Shown here one piece after another: positions 54,245 through 62,714 of a stretch of DNA of 64,000 bases; positions within the stretch are counted from its first letter, which is position 1; the number at the start of each line of letters is the position of its first letter. Below the pieces are notes generated by a model. It worked only from the letters and a program-made list of their open reading frames with translations, ran no database searches and had not been told where the DNA came from. The stretch is from an uncultured Flaviramulus sp. (GTDB lineage: Bacteria; Bacteroidota; Bacteroidia; Flavobacteriales; Flavobacteriaceae). The stretch covers positions 310,001-374,000 of the forward strand of contig CANMUP010000001.1 of the NCBI GenBank assembly GCA_947501105.1, given 5' to 3'. The position numbers and the translations under genes are program-made.

Positions 54245-54380
54245 TCACAACGTGTTCGTGTATGATTAGTTACGTTGGCTAGAACTAAGTTAGCAAAAGA
54301 AAACGAACCAGAGGAAAATCCGTAGGATTTTCCGAGTACACACAGAACAAGCAATTAAATATACATGTTGTTGTAAGTAG
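54245..54380 (-). repeat. attC-like site f
   Basis: Left arm TCACAACGTGTTCGTGTATG and right arm AAATATACATGTTGTTGTAAG. Central hairpin GGAAAATCC (54313-54321), GTA, GGATTTTCC (54325-54333). Length 136 bp; close to sites a and d in its middle. Confidence 0.7.
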
Positions 54381-54398
54381 TTTTATTTGGCTTCTTGA

Positions 54399-54974
54399 CT
54401 AGGGTTTTTTTACCTCAATAGTCAAAAAACTAACTAACTCATTTTCTTTTGTCATTTTTAGGTCGGCTAAAAAAAATTGATCACTTCCATTCACAGATCT
54501 TCTCCCCATAAAGCCCGTATATTGTTTGAAATATATGTTATAGAATTCTGGTCGTGCGCCTTCGACTGTAGTATGGATATGGCCTCCACTCCCTTCTGAA
54601 CCACCATAACCCCCCGGTAGTATGGTTTCGATATATGCTCTTCCTGAAGAATCACTGGTTATACTTCCATTTAATCTGGCTGTGGTTTCATCACCCGGAA
54701 CCAGAGGTTGATAATCTCCAGTAGCGTTTGTGTGATAGAGGTATACTTTTTGGCCTATAAGCTCAGAGCCGGTTTTTTTATCTTTGAAAGTAAGGCACAG
54801 TAACAATTTCTCTCCTGGTTCATTCTTATCTGTAATGTTCAATATACTTTTGCTATTTAATTTTTGGAAATTGATAAGTTTACTATTTTCAACCTCTGAT
54901 ACTTCAACAATAGTTCTATCTGTTGAGCAACTCAATAAGAAAAGCAAAAAAACGATTGAAATTAGCCTGTTCAT
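54399..54974 (-). CDS. Dioxygenase-like (intradiol core) lipoprotein, cassette type
   Basis: 191 residues, lipobox ending LSC (Cys16). The body has the intradiol-dioxygenase-like beta sandwich: GQKVYLYHTNATGDYQPL, GRAYIETILPGGYGG, GGHIHTTVEGA. A HxH pair and tyrosines in the usual Fe-site area are present. Compared with the dioxygenase at 30.7 kb it lacks the Tat-like signal and is not closely alike outside the core. Activity is not shown by sequence alone. It is the rightmost gene of the array, between sites f and g. Confidence 0.75.
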   Translation of the reverse strand: MNRLISIVFLLFLLSCSTDRTIVEVSEVENSKLINFQKLNSKSILNITDKNEPGEKLLLCLTFKDKKTGSELIGQKVYLYHTNATGDYQPLVPGDETTARLNGSITSDSSGRAYIETILPGGYGGSEGSGGHIHTTVEGARPEFYNIYFKQYTGFMGRRSVNGSDQFFLADLKMTKENELVSFLTIEVKKP

Positions 54975-54993
54975 TCTTTGTAGTGTAAATTAC

Positions 54994-55097
54994 TTACAAC
55001 GTGTTTGTGTATGGTTTCACCGCGGTCGCATTGAGTTAGTAAATAGAGCAAACCGAATATTCAAAGCCCAATAGACACTCTATAATGTATTGTTGTC
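54994..55097 (-). repeat. attC-like site g, overlapping the M1 peptidase stop codon
   Basis: Left arm TTACAACGTGTTTGTGTATGG is clear. The right arm, CTATAATGTATTGTTGTC (55080-55097), is degenerate and lies inside the last codons of the M1 peptidase gene, whose stop is at 55080-55082. Length 104 bp. Right border of the array. Confidence 0.55.
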
Positions 55098-56888
55098 TTT
55101 ATTAATATCTGCCATCATTTCCTTTGGGTCTAATTGAACAGATTTTATAGTTTTACTTGTGTTAAAAGTATAAGTTGGATATGCCCAAGCCCAATCTTTT
55201 ATTACGGTTGCTTTTGTTAGTTTTTCACCACGCATCATTTGTAAAGGGATATAAAAATCTTCAGTTGAGCCATCAGCGTAAGTTACTGTCAAGTCTATAG
55301 GCATTGGCATTAAACCTATACGCTCTAAAGTAATAGTATTGCCTTCAACAGATTTAACACTATAATCAATAGTATTTGCAGTTTGCGCAAAATCAATTAA
55401 ATACCAATCGAGTTCTAGACCAGATACTTTTTCGGCAGATCTAATAACATCAAGTGGTTTAGGGTGCTTAAAAGCAAAATCATTAAAATATTTCTTAATG
55501 GTTTTCTTTAAGTTTTCTTCGCCAATAACATAACCTAATTGGGCTAAAAACACAGCACCTTTACTATAAGCTAAAGTACCATATACACTATTGAGTTGAT
55601 ACCTGTCTGCATGAGTAGTAAGAGGTTGTTCTAAACCAGATTTAGCTAAGCGGATATAGCTTTTGTAAGCGTTTTCGAGCGGGTTTTTTTTGCCTTGATT
55701 AAAAATATAATTCATAGCATGATTACTAATATAAGTAGTAAAACCTTCATCCATCCATTCATGTTTCGCCTCATTTGTTGCTAATAAAAACTGAAACCAA
55801 GTATGTGCAAGCTCATGAGCAGTAACACCAACTAAGCTACCATAGCTCCTCTTTCCTGTAATTAAAGTGCTCATGGCATATTCCATGCCGCCATCGCCAC
55901 CTTGAATCACCGAGTATTGCCCATAAGGATACTCCCCAATATGTTTACTAAAAAACTGCATGAGTTCTACTGTTTTTGGCTGTAGCTTTTTCCAGTTTTC
56001 TTTTTGCTCGTTGCTTAAAGTACTTTTATAATAAAAGTTAAGTATTGGTCCGCCAGGAATTTGCATGGTATCGTGAATATAATCTGGATCTGCAGCCCAA
56101 GCAAAATCGTGTACATTAGGCGCTTTAAAATGAAGTGTTTTCTTGTTTCCTTTTATTTTAGGTTCGCCTTGTACATAACCTGTTCCTCCAACTACATAAT
56201 TACTATCAATAGTAAGTTTAACATCATAATCTCCCCAAACACCATGAAACTCTCTCGCTATATATGGGTCTGCATGCCAACCTTCAAAATCGTATTCTGC
56301 TAATTTTGGGTACCATTGCACCATAGAAAGCGCTACATCTTCTTTATTGTTTCTACCAGAACGCCTAATTTGAACAGGCACTTGGGCATCAAAAACCATA
56401 TCAAACGTAATTTTTTCTCCTGGTTGAATAGGTTTTACTAAATCAACTTCTAAAACGGTACCAACAGTTTCATGTTTAACCTTAGCACCATTTTGTTTTA
56501 AGCTTTTTACCTTTATATAGCCTATTTCGCTAGGCTTTAATTTACTAATCCTGTCTTCAACTCTAGAGTCTGGATCTGGAATATTTCTTGAATGCACATC
56601 CATTTCACTACCTGGTTGAAAGGCGTTAAAATATAAATGATAATACACACGATATAAAACATCTGGCGAATTATTAGTATACACCAATTGTTGCTTCCCT
56701 TTGTATTGATAGGTGTTTACATCCATATCAATTTCCATTTTATAATCTACATGTTGTTGCCAATACACAGATTTTTGTGTTGAAGGCGGAGCAGGAGCGT
56801 CTGGAGTTTGCGCAATAGCTATATCTTTTTGACTGTTACAAGATAGAAATAGGCAGATACTTAAAACTGAAAAAAAAATTCTTTTCAT
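55080..56888 (-). CDS. M1-family metallopeptidase
   Basis: 602 residues, lipobox ending LSC (Cys17). The zinc site is H358ELAH362 with E381 (DEGF), and GGMEYA (about 333-338) replaces the GAMEN exopeptidase motif. Aminopeptidase activity on periplasmic or surface peptides is implied. The C-terminus ends in NNTL and its last bases double as the right arm of array repeat g, so the gene's tail may have been altered where the array joins. Confidence 0.92.
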   Translation of the reverse strand: MKRIFFSVLSICLFLSCNSQKDIAIAQTPDAPAPPSTQKSVYWQQHVDYKMEIDMDVNTYQYKGKQQLVYTNNSPDVLYRVYYHLYFNAFQPGSEMDVHSRNIPDPDSRVEDRISKLKPSEIGYIKVKSLKQNGAKVKHETVGTVLEVDLVKPIQPGEKITFDMVFDAQVPVQIRRSGRNNKEDVALSMVQWYPKLAEYDFEGWHADPYIAREFHGVWGDYDVKLTIDSNYVVGGTGYVQGEPKIKGNKKTLHFKAPNVHDFAWAADPDYIHDTMQIPGGPILNFYYKSTLSNEQKENWKKLQPKTVELMQFFSKHIGEYPYGQYSVIQGGDGGMEYAMSTLITGKRSYGSLVGVTAHELAHTWFQFLLATNEAKHEWMDEGFTTYISNHAMNYIFNQGKKNPLENAYKSYIRLAKSGLEQPLTTHADRYQLNSVYGTLAYSKGAVFLAQLGYVIGEENLKKTIKKYFNDFAFKHPKPLDVIRSAEKVSGLELDWYLIDFAQTANTIDYSVKSVEGNTITLERIGLMPMPIDLTVTYADGSTEDFYIPLQMMRGEKLTKATVIKDWAWAYPTYTFNTSKTIKSVQLDPKEMMADINKDNNTL

Positions 56889-56994
56889 GAGTTTATATTT
56901 ATTGTTTTTAAAAGCTAGATGAAGTGTCTATAATAACCATTTATTTGTGTGACAAAATTTTAGTTACAGATGTTTTCATCAATTTAATAATAAG

Positions 56995-58608
56995 TTATTT
57001 AGATAATTGAGCCGCCATAATTAAAGCATTATATGCATTAACCATTTTTGAAGATTTTACTAAATCTGCAAAAGGTTTTACGTTGTCTGTATTGCCTCCA
57101 ACAATAACTTTAGTTTTAACAGCAAGACCAGAGTCCATAAGAATTTGTTTTACTTGACTAGCCTTTAATTTAGGGTAATAAGAACGAATTAAAGCGGCAA
57201 CACCAGCAACACCAGGAGACGCCATTGAAGTACCGTCTATAGCTTCATACTCATTCTCAGGAAATGTAGAATAAATGGCTGAACCCGGTGCAAAAACATC
57301 AACAGTTACTTTTCCATAATTTGAATAATCTGCTATCATCGATGAGCCATATTTATAATATAAAGCACCAACATTTATAAAATTATCCGAAACCTCAGGA
57401 CCAACTCCAATAGCATCACTTGGGTAACTTTGTTTTTCATCTAGGTTTAAACTTTCGTTACCAGAGCCATGAACAATCAACACGTCTTTTTTACCTGCAT
57501 AAGCAATAGCATCGCGGACCCAATCGCTGTGTGGTGAGTAGTATTTACCAAAACTTCCGTTTATAATTTTCGCACCATTATCTACAGCGTATCTAATAGC
57601 TAATGCAATGTCTTTATCATATTCATCGCCATTTGGCACTGCACGTAAGCTCATAATTTTTACATTATTTGCAACGCCTTTTGCACCTTTACCATTATTT
57701 CGTTCAGCTGCTATAATACCAGCTACATGTGTACCGTGGCTTTCGGTTTTTTTAGCGGGCTTAACATTACCATTGCCATAACCTGGCTTATCATCAAAAT
57801 CATTTGGATTATCACCTGTTTTACGCCCTTTTAAGTCTTTGCTAAGATTATAGTTTAACCGTTCGTTAATACTTACCAAGCCGTCTTTCAATTCTTTTAT
57901 AAAATCATCAACTGTTTCCATGTCTAAACTATAAACATATTTAGCTATTGAAACATATTGTTGCAAAGTTTTATCTTCTGTTTTAATAGCATTAACATCG
58001 GCTTTGGTATAGCTAGCTTTATTTAAATGCTTTTTAATGCCTTCATCTGCAATTTTTATTTGTTGAAGTGTTTGCTCGTAATTAGTTTTATAACTTGTAT
58101 ATTTTTGATATTCTTCATCATATTCTGCTTGAGCCCTAGCGTAATCAGGATTAGCAGTATCCCCACTTGCAAGTATTCGTACAAATTCTAATTGCTCGTT
58201 GTAAGCATCACCTAAAAAATTCCAACCATGAACGTCGTCTACGTATCCGTTTTTATCATCGTCCTTTCCATTGTTAGGAATTTCTTTTCTATTAGTCCAA
58301 ACCACACCATCTAAATCTTCATGGTCAATATCAATTCCAGAATCTATAACCGCTACAATTACAGATTTTCCTTTTTTGTTTTTTATAATTTCAGCGTAAG
58401 CTTTATTAACGCTCATTCCAGGAATGGTATCTTTAATTAAATCTAAATGTCCCCAATTTTGTTTTTCTGCCTCGGTTAAGTCTGAAACTTTTAAAGGAAT
58501 AGCATCAATGTTTTCAACAGGAGTTGATATAATACTTGCTGTACTACCACAACCATAAAGGATTGAGGCTATAAAAGCAGATAATATGAGTGATTTTGTT
58601 GATTTCAT
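56995..58608 (-). CDS. S8-family subtilisin-like serine peptidase
   Basis: 537 residues, lipobox ending YGC (Cys20). The catalytic triad is visible: D89 in AVIDSGIDIDHEDLDG, H291 in ESHGTHVAGI, S461 in DGTSMASPGVAG. The spacing from Asp to His (about 200 residues) is larger than in simple subtilisins (about 30-40), owing to an inserted, mostly helical and charged stretch (about 140-280). It is probably surface exposed. It lies between the M1 and metallo-beta-lactamase-fold genes on the same strand. Confidence 0.92.
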   Translation of the reverse strand: MKSTKSLILSAFIASILYGCGSTASIISTPVENIDAIPLKVSDLTEAEKQNWGHLDLIKDTIPGMSVNKAYAEIIKNKKGKSVIVAVIDSGIDIDHEDLDGVVWTNRKEIPNNGKDDDKNGYVDDVHGWNFLGDAYNEQLEFVRILASGDTANPDYARAQAEYDEEYQKYTSYKTNYEQTLQQIKIADEGIKKHLNKASYTKADVNAIKTEDKTLQQYVSIAKYVYSLDMETVDDFIKELKDGLVSINERLNYNLSKDLKGRKTGDNPNDFDDKPGYGNGNVKPAKKTESHGTHVAGIIAAERNNGKGAKGVANNVKIMSLRAVPNGDEYDKDIALAIRYAVDNGAKIINGSFGKYYSPHSDWVRDAIAYAGKKDVLIVHGSGNESLNLDEKQSYPSDAIGVGPEVSDNFINVGALYYKYGSSMIADYSNYGKVTVDVFAPGSAIYSTFPENEYEAIDGTSMASPGVAGVAALIRSYYPKLKASQVKQILMDSGLAVKTKVIVGGNTDNVKPFADLVKSSKMVNAYNALIMAAQLSK

Positions 58609-58625
58609 CTTTATAAATTTATATG

Positions 58626-59486
58626 TTAATTGAATATATCGTTTGTTGAATAAATATTTGCTAATCTCACTCCCTTTTCGGTGTGTTTTACAGTAATAAT
58701 TTCGTTATGAGCATCGTGTTCTAAAAACAGGTAATAATTATTATCGGCTGCAAGGTTAAGAAATTTTTCTTTTTCATCTAAAGTTAAAAGCGGTCTGGTA
58801 TCGTATCCCATTACAAAAGGAATTGGTAAATGCCCTACGGTTGGTAATAAATCTGCCATAAAACAAATGGTTTTTCCTTTATAATTAATCATAGGAATCA
58901 TTTGTTTTTCGGTGTGACCGTTAGCAAAAAAAATGTCGAATCCAAGCTCAGAGTTTTTAAGCAAATCGGTTTCAGGAAGCGATGCGAATTTTAATTGACC
59001 GCTTTCTTTTATAGGTAAAATATTCTCTTTTAAGAATGATGCTTTTTCACGCCTGTTAGGTTGTGTAGCCCATTGCCAATGATTTTTATTGCTCCAAAAA
59101 TGTGCGTTTTTAAAAGCCGTTTCGTAACCTGTTTTATCATTATTCCATTTAATGCTTCCTCCGCAATGGTCAAAATGCAGATGCGTCATAAACACATCGG
59201 TAATATCATCAGGATGAAAACCGTGTTTTTTTAAAGAACCGTTTAAAGTGTTATCTCCCCAGGGGTGATAGTAGCCAAAAAATTTACTTGATTGTTTATT
59301 ACCCATACCGTTGTCTATTAAAATGAGTCGGTTGCTGTCTTCTATAAGCAAACAGCGTGCCGTAAGATCAATCATATTATTAGCATCAGCAGGATTGGTA
59401 CGTTGCCATAGCGATTTTGGTACAACACCAAACATAGCACCACCATCTAGCTTAAAATTACCAGCATTTATAGGGTATAAATTCAT
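58626..59486 (-). CDS. MBL-fold metallo-hydrolase
   Basis: 286 residues, no signal peptide. Metal motif THLHFDHCGG (H102, H104, D106, H107), with downstream ligand His in FANGHTE (about 196) and ADLLPTVGH. Resembles the lactonase-type subgroup of the metallo-beta-lactamase fold (AHL-lactonase-like), though the substrate cannot be told. It starts 17 bases from the end of the S8 gene. Confidence 0.88.
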   Translation of the reverse strand: MNLYPINAGNFKLDGGAMFGVVPKSLWQRTNPADANNMIDLTARCLLIEDSNRLILIDNGMGNKQSSKFFGYYHPWGDNTLNGSLKKHGFHPDDITDVFMTHLHFDHCGGSIKWNNDKTGYETAFKNAHFWSNKNHWQWATQPNRREKASFLKENILPIKESGQLKFASLPETDLLKNSELGFDIFFANGHTEKQMIPMINYKGKTICFMADLLPTVGHLPIPFVMGYDTRPLLTLDEKEKFLNLAADNNYYLFLEHDAHNEIITVKHTEKGVRLANIYSTNDIFN

Positions 59487-59562
59487 AGGGATGTAAAATT
59501 AAGAAATCTATTGACATTGCTAATGAATGTTAAGAATATATTAAGATAAAGAAAGTAAAAAA

Positions 59563-61770
59563 TTAAATATCCCGAGAATATATTACATCCTTAAGCCTTT
59601 TTCCAAAATCAAATAAAGCTTTTACTTCTTTAACGCTTGCTAAGCGTTCTTTTCCAAAAATTAATATTGATGACCCGTTAGACTCAATATGATAATATGG
59701 GTTGCTTTCAAAAAAATGTACGAGATCGTCATTAAAAAACCTTCTTATGGCCTCTTCATTGTCACCCAATAAATAAAAGCGCTTAGAAAAATCTAAATGA
59801 TTTTGAATTGGAATATCTTTAAACCCAGCAAACAAATAAACTTTTTCTAAAAAACCTTCTCTATCTAAAGTAAATTCTGGAATATTATGCTCTAATTTTA
59901 TATTAAGCATCGTAGTTCTAATAACCTCTTTTGCTATAAATTCACCTTCTGAAAACTCAATATCAAATAAATTGATATTATTGTTTTTATATGATAGTTG
60001 GTTGTAAATATGATTTATAGTTTTAGTGTTAAAAAACAAAAATCGGTGTAAAAAATTAATTTCTTTTTGCTTCTCAGAATTATAATTCAAACCATAATCT
60101 TCAGCTAAGCTTTCCATACTAGTTTGACGCCTTGTTAGATTATTTTTAATAATATTTGGAACTGGTAGCAAGCGTCTTAAAGCAAAAGGGTGTTTAGAAT
60201 CTGTATCATGCATATCTAACCCAATAACATCAAAATGACCACCTCGTTTTTTAAACAATTCTTGGTAGTTATGCATGTTCTCCATAACAGTATGGTCTAC
60301 GAAACTACATAATGAGAAATCTACAATAATATCTCTGTCTTCGGGAATAGCATCTAATTTGTCTTTTAGTTTGTAGTAGTTTAAGAAACTGCAAAAGTGT
60401 TTTACACTAACATAAAAACTGTTTTGATCTCCAGACTCTTGAAACATAAGCACATTAGGCTTTAGCACGTTTCTTACAAATAAGGATAGTGTTTTATTTA
60501 AAACAACGTGTATAATAAAGGTAATTATAACACCTGCGAGTATTCCTGATATTAATCCTATTTTTAAGGTTACAATTAAAGTTGTAAAAAATATTATAAG
60601 CTGTTCTTTTCCAATAGAAAATATTTTTTTTATAACGTTTGGGGACGCAAGTTTATAGCCTGTATACACCAAAATAGCCATTAATGCAGGCAGAGGAATT
60701 CTTGTAAGTTGAGTACTAAAAAGAACTATAAAAAGCACTAAAAATGTGGCGTGAAAAAAATTTGATGAACGGTTACTAGCACCATTATTAACATTAACTG
60801 AACTTCTGGCAATAACAGTAACCACATTAAGACCGCCCAAAAAACCACTTCCTATGGTTGCAAACCCTAAGGCTTTTAAATCTCTATTTACATTCGAACG
60901 CCTTTTTTCTGGGTCTAACTTATCTACAGCTTTTATACTTAACAGCGATTCTATGCTTGCTATAAGCGTAATAGCTAAAACACTACCCCAAAATGAAAAA
61001 CCTCCAATTTTAGAAAAATTCGGCAATTGAATATCTTCAATTATTGTTTGAATGCTCGGTATACCAGAAATCATATATTCTTTAGAAATAGGGTTTTCTT
61101 GATGTAGAATAATTTCAAAATAATAGCTAAACCCGATAGATAAAATAACAATCCACATAGGAGCTGGTATCAATTGTAAATACTTATTTCTAAGTTTAGA
61201 ATAGAAAAGCATAATAGATAAACTTATTACACCTGCTAATGCAGCAAATATGAGTCCTTTGTTTTCGTAATGTATAGCATCGTTTATTGTAAACGGAATT
61301 TCAAATAAATAATCTAGAGTGTCTTCTCTTTTTATTTTATGAGCAAACATGATATGAAACTGTTTCCCTAAAATAATTAAACCAATAGCAGCAAGCATAC
61401 CTTGAATGGCTGATGAAGGAAAAAAATCGGCCAACTTACCCATTCTAAAAAATCCAAGAAGAGCCATTAGTACTCCAGAACAAATGATGGCTGCATAAGC
61501 ACTTTCTATGCCAAGTGTAGTAATAGCAATTAAAAGCACGCCTACCAAGCCATTACCAGGACCCGAAATGGTAACATGACTACCTCCAAGTAAAGAAACA
61601 ACAATACCTCCAACAACAGCAGCCACTATACCAGCAATAGGAGGTGCGTCACTAGCCATGGCCAACCCTAAGCCAAGAGGCAATGCAATAAGACTTACAA
61701 CAAAACCAGAAAATATGTTTTTTGGCAAGGTCTTAAAGAAAGCTTTTATATTATTTTTCTTAGAACTCAT
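59563..61770 (-). CDS. SulP-family anion transporter with STAS domain and C-terminal extension
   Basis: 735 residues. N-terminal 10-12 helices (GFVVSLIALPLGLGLAMASDAPPIAGI) with the SulP signature (SGPGNGLVG), then a STAS domain (about 455-525: IIVDFSLCSFVDHTVMENM), then about 200 further residues (about 530-735) of mixed alpha/beta that are not part of standard SulP. Substrates of the family include sulfate and bicarbonate; which applies here is not known. It overlaps the universal-stress gene by 4 bases, so the two are translationally coupled. Confidence 0.9.
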   Translation of the reverse strand: MSSKKNNIKAFFKTLPKNIFSGFVVSLIALPLGLGLAMASDAPPIAGIVAAVVGGIVVSLLGGSHVTISGPGNGLVGVLLIAITTLGIESAYAAIICSGVLMALLGFFRMGKLADFFPSSAIQGMLAAIGLIILGKQFHIMFAHKIKREDTLDYLFEIPFTINDAIHYENKGLIFAALAGVISLSIMLFYSKLRNKYLQLIPAPMWIVILSIGFSYYFEIILHQENPISKEYMISGIPSIQTIIEDIQLPNFSKIGGFSFWGSVLAITLIASIESLLSIKAVDKLDPEKRRSNVNRDLKALGFATIGSGFLGGLNVVTVIARSSVNVNNGASNRSSNFFHATFLVLFIVLFSTQLTRIPLPALMAILVYTGYKLASPNVIKKIFSIGKEQLIIFFTTLIVTLKIGLISGILAGVIITFIIHVVLNKTLSLFVRNVLKPNVLMFQESGDQNSFYVSVKHFCSFLNYYKLKDKLDAIPEDRDIIVDFSLCSFVDHTVMENMHNYQELFKKRGGHFDVIGLDMHDTDSKHPFALRRLLPVPNIIKNNLTRRQTSMESLAEDYGLNYNSEKQKEINFLHRFLFFNTKTINHIYNQLSYKNNNINLFDIEFSEGEFIAKEVIRTTMLNIKLEHNIPEFTLDREGFLEKVYLFAGFKDIPIQNHLDFSKRFYLLGDNEEAIRRFFNDDLVHFFESNPYYHIESNGSSILIFGKERLASVKEVKALFDFGKRLKDVIYSRDI

Positions 61771-62615
61771 TGTAATATTAATACGTCAGTTGGTAACTCG
61801 GTTAATATATGTTCAATATCATGCGGAAATAGCCGATCCCAAAAAGTCATTTTACTTGGAGCATTCATAACTAATAAATCTGCTCTAGAAATTTGAGCAT
61901 AATGCCCTATAGAGTAACCTTGTTTTCCAAAAATGGGTTGTGTTTTTATTGCAATACTATTTGTTTGGTTTTCAGGAATGTGATCAATAATATCTTTAAT
62001 TCTTGAATTTTCTCTATGCCTTATTCGCTCTTTTATTATGTTGGCTCGTCTCAACGATTTATCATCTTCAACTTTTACAGAAACTTGCTCTTGCTTAATT
62101 TCTTCTACAATGGTTATTCTTTCTGCATTAAGTTGTTTAGCTACATAAAAAGCTGTTTTAATAGTTTGCTCCGTTTTAGGGTCCTTTAATCCATTAACAA
62201 CAATATGCTGACAGCGAATACGCTCAACAGAAGGCTTAATTAATAACAAAACAGAACATTTAGCGCTTCGGGTAATTTTTCTAGCAATAGACCCTACATA
62301 ATATTTTAAAAAACGCTCACGTTGTACTGCTCCAAGAATTAACAGATCTATATTTTTTTCTTCAGAAGTTGATAAAATAACATCTACAGGGTCTCCAGAT
62401 TTGTAAACAACATCATAGTCTAAATTATCTTTTTCAAAAGGTTTTAAAAAAACATTTAGCATTTTTGTTTTATCATCAGACACTTCCCCTACATGAATTA
62501 AAATCAGTTTTGATTTAAAAAATAAAGATAATCTGGCTGCCTCACAAAGGTTAGCTTTTAAATTAGGTGAAAATGCTGCACCAATACCTATAGTTTTAAA
62601 TGGATGTAAAGACAA
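61767..62615 (-). CDS. Tandem universal stress protein (UspA-type)
   Basis: 282 residues, two UspA-like halves (about 1-145 and 150-282). The first has the ATP-binding-type LLILGAVQRERFLKYYVGSIARKI pattern with GS/ARKITR at the usual place; the second ends LVMNAPSKMTFWDRLFPHDIEHILTELPTDVLILQ. Usp proteins bind ATP or nucleotides and modulate stress responses. Its stop overlaps the start of the SulP gene, suggesting regulation of the transporter or joint expression. Confidence 0.9.
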   Translation of the reverse strand: MSLHPFKTIGIGAAFSPNLKANLCEAARLSLFFKSKLILIHVGEVSDDKTKMLNVFLKPFEKDNLDYDVVYKSGDPVDVILSTSEEKNIDLLILGAVQRERFLKYYVGSIARKITRSAKCSVLLLIKPSVERIRCQHIVVNGLKDPKTEQTIKTAFYVAKQLNAERITIVEEIKQEQVSVKVEDDKSLRRANIIKERIRHRENSRIKDIIDHIPENQTNSIAIKTQPIFGKQGYSIGHYAQISRADLLVMNAPSKMTFWDRLFPHDIEHILTELPTDVLILQ

Positions 62616-62714
62616 TTTTTAGTTTTTAGTTTACAAGAGCAGAAAGATAGCACTTTTTTAAAGACATAAAAATCATCTGTTTTTATTTAAATTAGTATTT
62701 TTAAAAAAAAGCTT

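Larger units (their letters stand above)
47156..55097 (-). mobile_element. Integron-like gene-cassette array (no integrase in window)
   Basis: About 7.9 kb in which all genes run on the minus strand and are separated by seven imperfect inverted repeats (48312-48441, 51156-51264, 52092-52224, 52796-52931, 53428-53516, 54245-54380, 54994-55097). Each repeat begins (plus strand) with an ACAACGTGTTCGTGTATGG-like arm and ends with a CTATACACGTTGTTG-like arm. For four of the blocks the bases outside one repeat's right arm match the complement of the bases outside the next repeat's left arm over 7-11 positions, as expected if each block was a circular cassette with its own recombination site. The repeats' length range (89-136 bp) fits attC sites. 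Core trinucleotide GTT is conserved, but the following bases depart from the classical RRRY. Confidence 0.7.

Noticed and set aside
48034-54974. Insertion sequence or conjugative element explanation of the accessory genes
   Set aside because: No transposase, integrase, relaxase or target-site duplication is present, and the repeats lie between every gene block rather than only at the outer ends.
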